A stretch of DNA of 64,000 bases from Cladopsammia gracilis. Taxonomy: Eukaryota; Cnidaria; Anthozoa; Scleractinia; Dendrophylliidae. The stretch covers positions 1 through 64,000 of the forward strand of contig JAJGOT010001022.1 in the NCBI GenBank assembly GCA_022457155.1, read 5' to 3'. Under the pieces are notes generated by a model. It saw nothing but the letters and a program-made list of their open reading frames with translations, had not been told where the DNA came from and did not search any database. This document shows positions 1-11,404 of the stretch, piece by piece. The translations under genes were made by a program, and so were the position numbers. Each line of letters begins with the position of its first letter. The first letter of the stretch is position 1.

Positions 1-149
1 GCTTTCTGACGCTGCAAAATTAAATACCTGCCAACCTTTTTGTGATTGTAGATAACAAGCCGTCAAATATCACTATATCCTTTGTATCTGAGCAACATAA
101 TTACGCCACTCGAAGTACATCCTTACAACATCTAAATTCTAGTTCCTTT

Positions 150-351
150 CAGAATAAACATAACAAAATTTTGTCCAACAATTATTGGATGCTATTACTG
201 GAATAATATTCCTACATCCATACGCAAAAAGAAAACTAAACAACAATTCAAAAAAGCACTTTACCAATACTATTTTACTCAGTATTTATCACTGTCTCAC
301 CAATCTTGTAACAGCTATATTACTTCTATGTTTCTGTTCCTTTCTTTGTAG
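150..351 (+). pseudogene. 3' end of a CR1/L2-type LINE ORF (fragment)
   Basis: In the frame ending at the TAG at 349-351 the translation reads YYWNNIPTSIRKKKTKQQFK and continues with a short Lys/Tyr-rich tail. The W-N-(N/S)-(I/L)-P...IR...FKK pattern is the usual extreme C-terminus of reverse-transcriptase ORFs of CR1/L2-like LINEs, and a second example lies at 43795-44050. Upstream of about 150 the frame is broken by stops, so only the 3' end remains. This is recognition by pattern only; no catalytic motif is present. It could be a 5'-truncated LINE insertion cut by the left edge of the window. Confidence 0.45.
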
Positions 352-685
352 TGTGTTTTCTCTTTTTCTTAAAAAAATGTTATTTAGTTTTTTATATGAA
401 GCCGAAGTTTGTGTCATTTACGCTAACGCTTTTAGAGAAAAACGCAGACAACAAAATGCAAAAAGGATGACTTGTATTTTTAGTAGATTGAATAAAACCA
501 TTCCTTTTTTAATAGTTCACCCCTTAATTAAATTTTAGAAAAGCCGAGAAACATGGCAAACTCGTTTACCGTGGTAACTAGTAAAACCGATATTAGTATG
601 TATATATATAAACTTCGAAAAATATTGTCAAGCCGAGGTAAGCCGGGCGAGGACTGTTCAAGGAAATATAATACTTTAGAGCAAT
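352..685. other. AT-rich stretch, no gene seen
   Basis: Only short open frames without recognisable motifs occur here. It probably contains the 3' tail of the preceding LINE fragment and plain intergenic sequence. Confidence 0.4.
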
Positions 686-1362
686 TTATGCCCTCTCTCC
701 CTGCCTCTGAACGGAATCCCTTAGTGCTGCCCTGCTTGAGCTCTGTTTACTGGGCGATAATAAACAATACCAACATTGGACTAATATGGCTATGGACAAA
801 AGGTCCATAGCCGCTTTTATTGAAGTATTTAATCCATGAATAAATTCTGATGCCATAGATTTGCCCAGTAAAGGTGCGGGCCAAGAAAAACGCCAGGAAA
901 TAAACTATGATACAAGAATAAGAGAATGGAACCAGGGGAAGAGGTGGGAGTCAAAACAAGCTTCTTCACCGCAATCAACCGAGGTGAATGGCGAGCACAT
1001 GACCTGCTTGGTCACGTGACCCACGCACAACCTGGGAGGGAGGTTCGCATAATTCTCCTCCCCAAGACCCAGCACTACTCGTCCATACTGACACAAAGCA
1101 TGAGAGAGAAGGCATAAAAATCCTATTTGCCGGCAAATATTTTATTTATGCCCTCTCTCCCTGCCTCAGAACCGAAACCCTTAGTGTTGCTCTGCCTGAG
1201 CTCTGTTTTACTGGGCAATAATAAACAATACCAAAATTGGAGTAATATGGCTATGGACAAAAGGTCCATAGCCGCTTTTATTGAAGTATTAAATCCATGA
1301 ATAAATTCTGATAGCATAGATTTGCCCAGTAAAGGTGCGGACCAAGAAAAACGCCAAAAGCA
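686..1362. repeat. Direct repeat of about 215 bp (two copies) with a conserved hairpin
   Basis: Positions 686-900 and 1146-1362 are near-identical direct copies starting at GCCCTCTCTCCCTGCCTC and ending at AAGAAAAACGCCA. Each copy holds a perfect hairpin: GGCTATGGAC, loop AAAAG, then GTCCATAGCC (788-812 and 1249-1273). The intervening sequence at 905-1120 differs. No protein motif is recognisable in any frame. The copies could be terminal repeats of a small element or a local duplication; the family is not recognised. Confidence 0.6.
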
Positions 1363-1981
1363 AATGTGCCAAAGGCACATATGCTGCCCCACCCCAGGCA
1401 AGAGTAGCAATAAGAGAAGAGGAGCAAACGATTAACGTTATAATCCAAAACTAACAATTAGCTCGATTAAAAGGACAGTCGCCCATGCTAACATCCCTAG
1501 GCAAATCAATTTGTTTTAAGTGTATAGAATGGAAAAGTCGGTGAAAGAGTCGCCCATGCAAACATGATCCACCGAATCAACCAGTCGCCCACGCAAAGGG
1601 GCAAGAAATTAAAGAAAATTAAATACCTTAACTAGTACAACCAGGTGGGCCAGCCGCCCATGCAAGCATGACCCATCAAGTTGACAGCTGAGAATACAAA
1701 CAATAACCCCGTGCTAACTGCCTGAAACAATTCAATCTGTGCATTGCACAAAAACATAGAGCAATTTCTGTTAACATCTATTTAGACTACGTTAAAGCCT
1801 TGGCTTGAGTATTTCGAAATTTTAAGTATTTTCTTGTCTAACATGATCGCTTGCCTCATACGAGATCTTGCACTTTTATGCTTGTTCGAATACTTAACAA
1901 AAATGACAATATTATGACAATATCATTGTATGTGCGTCAATAAATGTTTTTCAGCTGTCCATGCAACCTATTAATTGCGCA
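1363..1981. other. Non-coding stretch with short dispersed GTCGCCCATGC motifs
   Basis: The motif GTCGCCCATGC or a close variant (GTCGCCCACGC, GCCGCCCATGC) recurs four times between about 1480 and 1665, several copies followed by AACATGA-like sequence. This looks like a decayed short tandem repeat. No gene was seen. Confidence 0.4.
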
Positions 1982-3422
1982 TCAAAACGGATCCTGCAAC
2001 AAAAATAAACTTGTAGTTTTAAATGCACTGGAGTTTTTGACGAAATGACAATTTTTAAAAATATCGTAGTGCCATAATTTATAACTGTTTATCCAAGGAA
2101 AACTCCTTGTGTGCAGCCTTCGACTCTTTTCTGTCTGCCCGGCTTTCTTTTTTTTCTCTTTTCTTTTCTTTTTTTTTTCTTTTAATACGAGGGCCACAAT
2201 ATTGACAAACATATTAGCCCTGCTATTTTTATACGTGTACCTGTTCTGTCAGTGTCCTCTCTGCTTCATTTCCATGCGCACACGATACCTGAAAAATATC
2301 ATGTTGATGCAACTCAAGTTAAAGAAATTATTATTGAACTTTATTGAAACGATAAATGTATAGTAAAATATATGTATAGTGAAGTGGCTAAAAGAGCTAA
2401 ATTACTCCGCAGTATGGACTTCGGCGCTCTATCTGTCCAGTCTAGATTTCAACGAACATTTTAGGTATTATTGATTGCATATAATTATTTAGACCCTTTT
2501 GTATTGTAGCTGTTTTTGTTGAACATTTTAGATATTTGTTATGGGTATTACAGCTGCTATTAGTTATTATAAGTAATTTCTAGATTTAGACGAACTATTA
2601 GTTTATTTTTGACTAATTTTATCGTGTTTATCTTGTTTAAATAAAGATTATTGTATGCGTATGGCTTGTACGAGTGTTTGTTTTCTTTGCTGCTCAGTAC
2701 AGAAAATGCTTATTCATTTTAGTCGTTGTCATACAAAATAAAATTACGCACGCGAATCAATTTAGACTGAAGGTTAACCCTTATTATCCCGGCAACGTTT
2801 AACAGACGTAAATGCATATGTTCTATGAATGGGTAACAATATACAAGGACTAATATTTTCCACTGTTCACGCATATGGTGAAAATAGGCAAAATAACGAC
2901 ATTAACGATTGAGAAAATATAATTTAAATCTTCTTTTAATTTTCAGTGCGATTTAAACTTCATGCATCACGTTTCCAAAACATTTAGAGAGATGCCAACG
3001 GATGTTAATGTAAGCAGTAGAAACAAAAAACAATATATAAAACTATTCACTATGGAAACCAGCAAAAAACAAACATTTGTATGCACTTGACATATATTTG
3101 GCAGTCTGGCGTAATAAACGCATCTTCATAAGGGAAAATAATATGGTATCCCAAGAACGGTATCTTTTCTTTTTATTTTTTAACCGAAAAAAGGGAGTAT
3201 GTACTGAATGAACTTCAATGAACATGAACAGCCATAAAGTTGTCGGAATGTTATACAAAAGCATAAAATATTTCTTAAATTCGATTATTCTCTCCCCAAT
3301 TAAACAAAGCCCAATTAAACAAAACCGAATGCACTAATATCAAATAGATCGAGTACTTAATCTAATACACAATATCTTGAGTGTCTGTACTTATGGCTGT
3401 TTTTCAGTTGTTCAAGACAACC

Positions 3423-3428
3423 TATAAA
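3423..3428 (+). promoter_or_regulatory. TATA box of DSGD locus 1
   Basis: TATAAA sits 88 bp upstream of the first start codon. The element and its flanks (CCTATAAATTT, then ATCAAACCCTTCATT) are conserved at the second locus (12976-12981). The expected transcription start is near the CTTCATT about 30 bp downstream. Conservation between paralogues supports the call; the start site is inferred. Confidence 0.65.
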
Positions 3429-3515
3429 TTTGGAAAAAATATCAAACCCTTCATTAAGCCACCATCATCTGAAAGTAGTCAAGATCGAAGAATTCTAACA
3501 CTAAACTCGCTGAAA

Positions 3516-5106
3516 ATGGCCTCAAGAACTTTGTTTCTGCTGTGTCTTGTGGTTTTGTTGCGACCGTTCACTGGGATTCCTCTGCCAAAGGCATATGGTA
3601 AGATTAGTTTACAGCTATGTTCGAAGGCTTTTCTTATATTTAATCTAAACTCTCTTAAATGCATCATAGGCCGTTTCTTACAGTTCCGTAGAAAACATTT
3701 TGTCAAATGTAAAATAACTTCAATTGGCTAACTAAAATTGACCATTCACTGGTCTTACTTTCGTTTTGTGCTTCTCGTTAAATATTAAAACATTTGATGT
3801 TGATATAAACACATCAAAATATTCATCAATTTTTAAATACGAAGGGCTTCTATATTTTTGCTTTTAATTACGTTTTCATCAGCCAGTTATAGAAAGAAAG
3901 ATCTCAATGAGTTAGATTTAGTTTTCTGTCTCAGAATTTCAGATCGCGTTTAAAAATATGTAGTTTTTGTCTGAAAGAAAGGAATAACTTCTTGTACCAC
4001 TTCAAAGCTGATGTAAAAGTGCTTTTACAAATCTGTGCAGCTAGTGTTGGTCTGGTGATTTGTATGTCGGATCAATTTTTTGTCATCCTCGACCCTAGTT
4101 TACTTTAAAAAGTGTGCTTAGGAGAATCACTTTAACTTGTGAGAGAAAAGAGAAACGTAGAGTGCTCCCATTTATTTCTTACTGAAGAAACGGAGTTTTA
4201 TTGGCAGTCTGACAACAGTAAATATGTAATTAAATACTCAACAGCGAAGTAAACCATCATAATTTTTCATGAACAGAGAAACATGAAGACTACGATAATC
4301 ACGGACATTTCATTGAAGCTGACAGATACGGCGATAACAAAGATGACAGTGGCGATGACAGCGGCGATGACAGCGGTGATGACAGTGGTGATGACAGTGG
4401 TGATGACAGTGGTGATGACAGTGATGATGACAGTGGTGACGACAGCGGTGATGACAGTGGTGATGACAGCGGTGATGACAGTGGTGATGACAGTGGTGAT
4501 GACAGTGGCGATGGCAGCGGTAATGACAGTGGTGATAACAATGGTGACAACAGTGGTGATGACAGTGGTGATGACAATGATGATGACAGCAGTGTTGACA
4601 GTGGTGATAATAATGGTGATGACAGTGGCGACAACAGTGGTGATGACAGTGGTAATAACAGTGGTAATAACAGTGGTGACAACAATGGTGATGACAGTGG
4701 TGATGACAGTCGTGATAACAGTGGTGATGACAGTGGTGGTGACAGTGGTGATGACAGTGGTGATGACAGTGGTGATGACAGTGGTGATGACAGTGGTGAT
4801 GACAGTGGTGACAACAATGGTGATGACAGTGGTGATGACAGTGGTGATAACAGTGGTGATGACAGTGGTGATAACAGCGGTGATGACAGCGGCGATGACA
4901 GTGGCGATGACAAAAAATACGAAAATTACCAAAATCCTGATGGATTAAATAAGAAAGAGAGAAACGATGACTACAAAGATAATTACGAACGTGATGCAAA
5001 AATATCTGACTTTCTAAAATCCGGTGCGCTTACATCCAATGGAGGATCTTCTTGCTTATATATAAAAATAATCACTTGTCTATTATTACTCCAATTGATC
5101 CGTTAG
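3516..5106 (+). CDS. Secreted DSGD-repeat acidic protein, locus 1 (two exons, probable GPI anchor)
   Basis: Exon 1 is 3516-3597 and exon 2 is 4277-5106, joined in phase 1 (donor GTAAGA, acceptor AACAG), giving 303 residues. Residues 1-20 (MASRTLFLLCLVVLLRPFTG) form a clear signal peptide, followed by IPLPKAY. Exon 2 opens with an acidic, His/Tyr-containing linker. It then carries about 47 four-residue units based on D-S-G-D, with 39 Ser-Gly dipeptides. After the repeats come a charged stretch and a C-terminus with a small-residue segment (TSNGGSS), a short spacer and a hydrophobic end rich in Leu/Ile, which resembles a GPI-attachment signal. The repeat frame contains no stop or frameshift. 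Acidic Ser-Gly runs suit glycosaminoglycan attachment, S-G-D-D suits casein-kinase-type phosphorylation, and the Asp density suits calcium binding. All three are inferences. I recognise no named family; skeletal or matrix acidic proteins are the nearest functional analogy. The splice model is supported by an identical arrangement at locus 2. Confidence 0.8.
4345..4912 (+). repeat. 12-nt coding minisatellite (unit GACAGTGGTGAT)
   Basis: About 47 tandem 12-nt units encode DSGD, with substitutions mostly D to N and third-position T/C changes. All differences keep the 3-nt frame. Because the unit contains no stop in any frame, long artificial frames appear on both strands. Confidence 0.95.
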
Positions 5107-5139
5107 ATAAATGGTAGTTAGAGTTAATTGCCCGCTTTA

Positions 5140-5475
5140 CAGCCATGCTCCGTCACGCGTGACCAGTATTTTTGAAAATTTGAATGGATTTTTCAAGATT
5201 ACGCGTCGGTTTTGTAAATTCATTCCGAGATTCGGAATCCCCGTAAGAATTTTACCGCATTTTCGGAAACAAAGTGCAACAAAATATCATTTTATTTGAA
5301 ATGTTACACATCCGAACGTAGCATAGCGAAGTTATTTTTCCGTTAACTCGTGACTTTCAAAGTGTTTTCCAGAGAGATCTTCAAGGTTTGATTCAAATCT
5401 CGGACGTTACAAAGAAATATTCAAATGTTCATTTCAGTCTTGCGATTACTGGTAACGCTTGACGGAGCATGGCTG
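5140..5475. mobile_element. Tc1/mariner-like MITE in the 3' UTR of DSGD locus 1
   Basis: Terminal inverted repeats CAGCCATGCTCCGTCA and TGACGGAGCATGGCTG are flanked by TA on both sides (5138-5139 and 5476-5477). The element is 336 bp with no coding capacity. The matching position of locus 2 lacks it, so it inserted after the gene duplication, 33 bp past the stop codon. Confidence 0.8.
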
Positions 5476-5739
5476 TAAATACTGTAAAATGCTTGTATAA
5501 TCCCAGAACTTGTAAGCAGCATTTTACAGTAAACATTTATAGCAGGTCTATATTACGACGTACGCATACTTTTCTAAAGAAAACTAGTGAGTAGGATTAA
5601 AGGTAACTATGACTGCAGTGTTTTCTAAGTTCATCCTGGTGTACGTTAAACAAATGTAACTTAGTGAAAGGCTTTATTTGTTAGAGAAAACGGACGCAGA
5701 GGTCATCACCTCTCTGTTGTTGTTTCTTTGTAAAAATGG

Positions 5740-5763
5740 AATAAAAGCTTTGATTGTAATAAA
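5740..5763 (+). terminator. Polyadenylation signals of DSGD locus 1
   Basis: Two AATAAA hexamers at 5740-5745 and 5758-5763 are followed by a GT-rich stretch (ATGTGGTTGTTTTG). The first hexamer and the GT-rich stretch are conserved downstream of locus 2. Confidence 0.65.
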
Positions 5764-6197
5764 AATGTGGTTGTTTTGTTATTAATCTATATACAGTTAT
5801 CAATTATGAAATACAAAAAGAAAGGTGTGCGCTATGATTGGTATATAACTCGATAAAGAACGCGCATTGCGTCACGCGTCTGCTTTAATTAAGTACTTTA
5901 TTCACTTGCCTAGCTAACAATTTACACGTGGGCACTTGTTGGTGTCATGTAAATAACAGCTTCCTTATTGTTGTTGGAGCCGTTTCCAAATGAAATGAAG
6001 AAACATGTCGTGAACAAAAATACATCACTGCCATCTTAAATAAAAATAACGGCGACGATTTAAAAGCATTCTCAATAACAATTCAGCTGTAATTGCATTG
6101 TTCGGACATTCAAAATCGTTTTCTACCCGGGACAGATATCAAATCCCAGATAACAATTCAGCTGTAATTGCATTGTTCGGCATAAGAATAAGCTTAA

Positions 6198-6853
6198 GGA
6201 CGTTCGCGCCAATTGTTTATGCGCATCCTTACTGCGCACGCAATTCATGTCGCAAGGTCATGCAACGTCATGCACGAGCGCGCGCGCAAAGGAAGAAATC
6301 TATTTACATGAAAGGATGGTAGCCGTTGCGTTAACTTTTCTTTGATTTAACTCGCTTGGATGATCGGTGACTCCTATTTTTTTCTTCATATATCACTTTC
6401 TTTACCGATTATCTACAGTTTGTGAAAAAAGGAAAAAAAATCTGTCTTGTAGAAGTTTTATTTTTTTCATTTTTTTATCCACGCGACATCGAATTGCACT
6501 CATATCTCAGCTGTATGTTGTTTCCGAATGCCCTCTTTAAAGGGTTAACTCATTTAAAGGTTGAAAACAGTTCGAATTATTTACAAATCAGGCCCACTTA
6601 GATAACATTTGAATATAATAGTTTCTCCCCAGCGATTCATCTTTGATATTGTTTAACTAAAAGCCATGGACACCATGTCATGTTACGAGGACTAACTTTT
6701 CAAAAACAGGGTATATTTCTACACACTATTTCTCTTAAATCAATTGGGTGACCCCCAATTTTTTTTACATTTCTGACATCAGTAACTCATTATCAGACCG
6801 TAGCATAAGTTTGAAAAAAATCTGTCTTGTAGAATATTTTCGCGCGAACGTCC
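6198..6853. mobile_element. TTAA-flanked TIR element (piggyBac/Kolobok-type MITE)
   Basis: Inverted ends GGACGTTCGCG and CGCGAACGTCC are bounded by TTAA at 6194-6197 and 6854-6857. The 656-bp interior has no coding capacity. A TTAA target duplication is the hallmark of piggyBac and Kolobok superfamilies; which one cannot be decided without a transposase. It lies inside an AAGC-type minisatellite. Confidence 0.7.
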
Positions 6854-6854
6854 T

Positions 6855-6982
6855 TAAGCGGAAGCATACGAAAGCTTAAGAGGAAGCATACGAAAGCTTA
6901 GCGAAGCATACGAAAGCTTAAGCGGAAGCATACGAAAGCTTAAGTGGAAGCATGGAAAAGCTTAAGCGGAAGCATACGAATT
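6855..6982. repeat. Minisatellite, unit about 23 bp (GCGGAAGCATACGAAAGCTT)
   Basis: Five to six tandem units of AAGCGGAAGCATACGAAAGC with minor variants. Related CTTATGCTTATG strings reappear at 7080-7110, and the motif resembles the GCATAAGC arms of the MITE at 23868-24269. Confidence 0.75.
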
Positions 6983-7247
6983 TATGTCAAGTAAAAACGA
7001 ACAAGATTGATCCTTTGGCTCTGCTTCTGCTTCTGCTTATGTCGGGCCCGTTTTCACTGGCTAGAAGTGCTGTTATGCTTCCGCTTATATGCTTATGCTT
7101 ATGCTTATGTCGCTAGTTTCAGAAGAAGAAAAACATTTGGACATTACACTACCCTAACAAAACAAAAGCTGAACTCAACCACATTGTTGTTAATAAGAAG
7201 TGGAGAAACGAGTGTTGAGAACTGTCAACCGTCAACACAGTTGACGG

Positions 7248-9080
7248 TTGACAGTTAGTTTGAGAGCAAAACTAAGAAGGGTAAAACTAAGAAATACGAC
7301 AAGAAAAGCATTTAGGACTGATGATACTATATCAAGCAGATGTATACGATCGAGGTTAGAAACCGTTCGCAGTAACTATCACGGAGAGTTGACTACAGAC
7401 ACCTCAGATACACTATTCAATACTCTTATCCAGGCGCATGAAGAAACAGCTAGGGGGTGCGTGCCAATAAAGAAGCGAGTTCAGAAACGAGTTCCCTTGG
7501 AAATGACATAGTGAGAGCCAAAAGAAAAGATCTGTGAGAAGCCTTCATGGAACACAGAATAAAAACGAAGTAGCTACTCAAGCATGTTAAGGCATAGCTC
7601 GTCCCTTGGTTTAGATCCCCCGCGAAGTAAATTCTTTTTTCCTTTGGAAGTAATCTATTTTAGCCCCAAGAGTCACCAAAAGTATACAACTAACTGGATT
7701 AAGCGTCCTTAAATAACTTAAGGTTTTATTATTGTGGTCACGTGTCTGATGACGTCATAATTTGAACAAAAAGGAAACTTCAAATGGGGTAAGGATGGTT
7801 AACTTTAGCCAAGAGAAAATCATAAGCAATTGTTTGCCTCAATGCATAAATACTATCCCTGCCCGGAATGGACAATTTTTGTATTTTATTAACAAGATAT
7901 TAAGAGACAAAATATGTCACGTGACCTGTTTTACGAAATAACCCTTCAACTGTAAATCATAGTCAACCATTCCGGCCAGATTCATATAGGGGAGAAGCAC
8001 ACAAATACATTAACGGTTCAATTTATATCCATTTAATATATGCCATCTCGGCACCCCATTTTCAATTTTCTTTTTGTGTAGGAAAACAATCATAACAGGT
8101 CACGTGATGCAAATATGCGACATTTAAAGTAAACAATGGTTCAAAGTTAAAAAGTTTTATCCTGCTGCTAAGTTTGAGCCTGTTCAGGTGAATCACTTTA
8201 AAGTTATGATCGTTTTCAGAACCAGCAGCAGCATAATGACAAAGAACAACATGACTTAAACTCAGGAAAAGTGGAAGATACCAAAAGAGCATCAACACAG
8301 CAACAGAGAAGCATTGAAAGCATCAGGTCAAAAGAGAGGTAACATAGGACGACTAAAAGGAAATTCTGCTGAGGAAAGACTCAATCAATGGAAAACAAAA
8401 TCGCAAAACGTCTGGGACAACTTGCTGTTGATGACAACCAACCAGTAACAAGAATAGTCTGGGAGGCACTAACAGCTATCAGTACTGGCGAATTCACAAT
8501 GGCGGAGCTAAAATTTAGTATTAGAGACCTATCAATTGGCAAAGCATCAGGACTAGACAATATTCCTGTAGAAGTCTGGAAAAGTGGAGCCCTTGACGAA
8601 CAACTGTTGGAAGTGTGCAATAGGATGCTATTTATATATCTGCAGACTGAACATAGCGGACGCTCAGACGCTGCTTAACAGCGTGGAAGAAGGCCAGACA
8701 AGTTGGACTGGACATGAATTAATCAAAGAGTGAATTTATGACATACAACACCAGAGGAGATCTTCATAGTGTTGGAAACAAAAAGCTGAAACAGGTGGAT
8801 GATTTTCAATACCTTAGATTGTGGATAGATCAGTCCAGTAAAGTTATAAGTTTGAGAAAGGCTAAAGCGTGGGCAGCTCTAAATAAAATGGAAAGTGAAT
8901 GGAAGTCAAATCTTAAGAAAGAACTCAAGGTCAGATTTTTCAGAGCAACTGTTGCTTTATTATTATGGATCTGAAAGTTGGAACTTGACAAGTACATTGG
9001 AACAACGCCTTGATGGATGCTACACCATGCATCAAATGTAAGTTGGGGAGATCGTGTGATGAATGAAGCACTCTATGAAG
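7248..9080 (+). pseudogene. Decayed RTE-type LINE reverse transcriptase
   Basis: Several frames give pieces of one non-LTR ORF in the right order. The linker between endonuclease and RT lies at about 7248-7511 (ending near CVPIKKRVQKR). The entry to RT is at 8350-8640, with KLKGN-like RLKGNSAEERLNQW followed in another frame by IGKASGLDNIPVEVWK. The thumb/C-terminal part is at 8738-9010 (FQYLRLWIDQSSK, KAWAALNKMESEWK, then YYGSESWNLTSTLEQR in a shifted frame). The catalytic RT core between about 8680 and 8738 is deleted and at least three frame changes are visible, so the copy is dead. The SGLDNIP and YGSE(S)W motifs place it in non-LTR elements; RTE rather than CR1 is my judgement. An unrelated insertion seems to occupy 7600-8200. 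Confidence 0.75.
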
Positions 9081-9997
9081 ATTGACCAGTTGGAGACCGA
9101 CAATAATGTAATGACTAGAGTGACTAGGTGCGATCTTCCTAATGCCATGGTGAGTGGAAAGAGTAGCAGAAGTTATTCAAAAGCATCTGAGCGCGCTTGA
9201 ACAGATGATAATGATGTCACTAGTACTAACTAGCACTATGGTGATAAATTAAAGATAGGGACATTGGTCAACCATCAACTTTACGGCTGATGTTTGGAAT
9301 GGGTTGGGCATTGCTCGGCGGGTAGCGCCAACCGATGAATAGCTTTTTAACCATTAAATAATTGTAATTAAATTTAGTTAATTTTTATAATATATATAGT
9401 TTTCTTCTACTGTATTATTAGTATTTAGTCCTACTTTAGTTCATCTATTTGTGTCAAATTATGATTTGGGAATTTTCTTATTTAGATATAGGTTATTTGC
9501 AGGACCGTTCTGTAAATCACTTGACCACTTGGTGAAGTTGCCTTCCTCATTAAATATATTTTTTGGTGATAAAAGCGACAGTGTCGCGCCGAAATAACAA
9601 CACTTCAATTAGCTTATTTCCATGATGTATCATTTGATATATCGCCTTATGCCGTCAAATAATAATATTTGTATAGATAAATATATAAAAAGATTCTATA
9701 GAGCAAAACACAAGCAGTAGTTTGGAGATGAAGTGCAGGCTTGCATGGATGGAAGTGGATTACAGTTCATGAAATTGTATTTCGTGACAGGCGGTCAAGA
9801 AATCAAAATGTCCATTCATGTGGAATTGTTCCTCTTTTAGTTGTTATTATGTCGCTTTAGTTAATCATAATTTCTTTGCTTTCATTTCTTCTTCCTGTTT
9901 CAAGATAATAAAGCAAGATTAACGCAAGCTCCTGACCATAATCATAAAAACACGTCTTTGTTGTTTGTGTGCTTTGAGAAATGTTCAGTACAAAGTG
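9081..9997. other. Intergenic, no gene seen
   Basis: AT-rich sequence without recognisable coding motifs, TIRs or long repeats. Confidence 0.4.
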
Positions 9998-10000
9998 TAT

Positions 10001-10280
10001 ACAGCTATTTCAATTTAGGTTGTCGGATGATAGCTTCAAGCGTACGCAACTAGACCGCAAGATACTTTGGAATTTTTATGAATACGATAAGTTGACGAAA
10101 GAAAATTAAAATTTTTCGTCCATACAACGAAGGCAAACATTTATGGTGCTATAACATCCACCTCACTAATCGCACTAACAAACCCAAAACTAAGACCAAT
10201 TTACAACTACCCATAGTAACTTGTGGTCTCGTTGCGTATGCTTGAACCTCTCATCCGACAACCTAAATTGAAATAGCTGT
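10001..10280. mobile_element. TIR MITE, ACAGCTATTTC family
   Basis: Inverted ends ACAGCTATTTCAATTTAGG and its complement (CCTAAATTGAAATAGCTGT) extend about 35 bp, through TTGTCGGATGA. The TA-rich flanks (GTAT / ATAA) allow a TA target duplication. A relative of this family is in NXPE intron 3 (45161-45319). Apparent open frames inside are chance. Confidence 0.7.
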
Positions 10281-11404
10281 ATAACTGTGTAGCGTATAAA
10301 ACAGTATTTTTGTATTGAATGATGTGTATTGCAGAAAAAAATAATGGCGAGGAAATCTTCGAAACTATCCTTAAAAATTAGGCATTTTTGGTGCATGATG
10401 GATCAAACAAAATGGTTTTATAAAGCAAGGCCAAAGCACTTTAAACTTGTGTTAATTAGTTATCAATTTCCATTTGTACTGGAAGACAATGGTATTATTT
10501 ATTCAAAATGTATTACTAAACTATAACAGGAATAAAGAATTTCCAAACCAACATTCGTGAATTTCCATTCACTTTCGTATTAAAAAAACTCTCCCAGTTG
10601 AATTTAGCATCTACCTAAAGCACCAAGCTCCTCTATGTTTTTATAGTTCTTTATCAGGAAAACATGTTTTATTTTCCGAGAAAAATTCCCGGAGCAATTT
10701 TTCCTTGGCGTTGCTTCCCGCTCTCTGAACGCTTGGAAAATGCTACCTAAATTGTCAATCAATATAAATCAACCCCTTACGCAAATTAAATATATTAGTT
10801 TTGTTTTTCGCAAATGCAACTTTTATTTAATATTTTCATTTTTTACATTCACACTTTACTTTTACAATTGTATTTAACGAGAAAAAAGGCAAGCTGGAGC
10901 TATAATTGCAATTTTAAAGTGAAATAGATGAAAATGGAAAAGGGAATCAAACATATTATATGAAGGAAATTACAGAAAATGAAATAAATAAAATAGAAAC
11001 AAAGGACCTTGTGATTTCACTTTTGCATTTTTTTTGTTATTAGTTTGAGATCGTGTTGGCTTGAGGGCATTGAAGGAGGCTATTACTCTATTTTGGGGCA
11101 TTTTACGGTTATTTTGCAGTGCTAGCTATATAAAATACCTGCCATTAGCAAATGGAAATTTAATTGTTGCTTTAGAGCTGATGTGTCAGGTTTCAAACTC
11201 AGTACTTTGGCTGAAGAAACTGAAAAATTATCTGGAATAAGCTTGTTGTGTTGTTAAGGGAATAGTAAACTTTACCCTCGTGCATTGTTATATATAACTT
11301 CTCGCACTTCCCAAGTGTTTTTTGTTTTAATTCCCGAGTGCGAATATAACTCACTAAATGTTCTTCATCCCTGCAACATATTTATTGCTCCTTAAGACTA
11401 GTAC
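10281..11404. other. Intergenic, no gene seen
   Basis: AT-rich; no repeats or coding motifs were recognised. Confidence 0.4.

Larger units (their letters stand above)
1982..5770 (+). repeat. Segmental duplication, copy 1 (whole DSGD gene with flanks)
   Basis: This block matches 11405-14750 in the same order. Shared landmarks are the upstream CTGCAACAAAAATAAAC, the CTGTCTGCCC/TTGTCTGCCC tract, GGGTAACAATATA, the AACCAGCAAAAAACAAAC block, the TATA box, exon 1, the intron, the repeat exon, the 3' UTR and the AATAAA signal. The unit was therefore duplicated with promoter and terminator. Copy 1 carries a MITE in its 3' UTR that copy 2 lacks. Copy 2 carries a local 183-bp duplication upstream that copy 1 lacks. 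Confidence 0.85.

Noticed and set aside
185..538. 117-codon ORF near the left edge
   Set aside because: It overlaps the LINE C-terminus, which is recognisable in a different frame.
4267..4999. Four long alternative frames over DSGD locus 1 (VITT, MTVV, SSPL, CHHH)
   Set aside because: Same cause; the spliced DSGD frame has a signal peptide, conserved splice sites and a matching paralogue.
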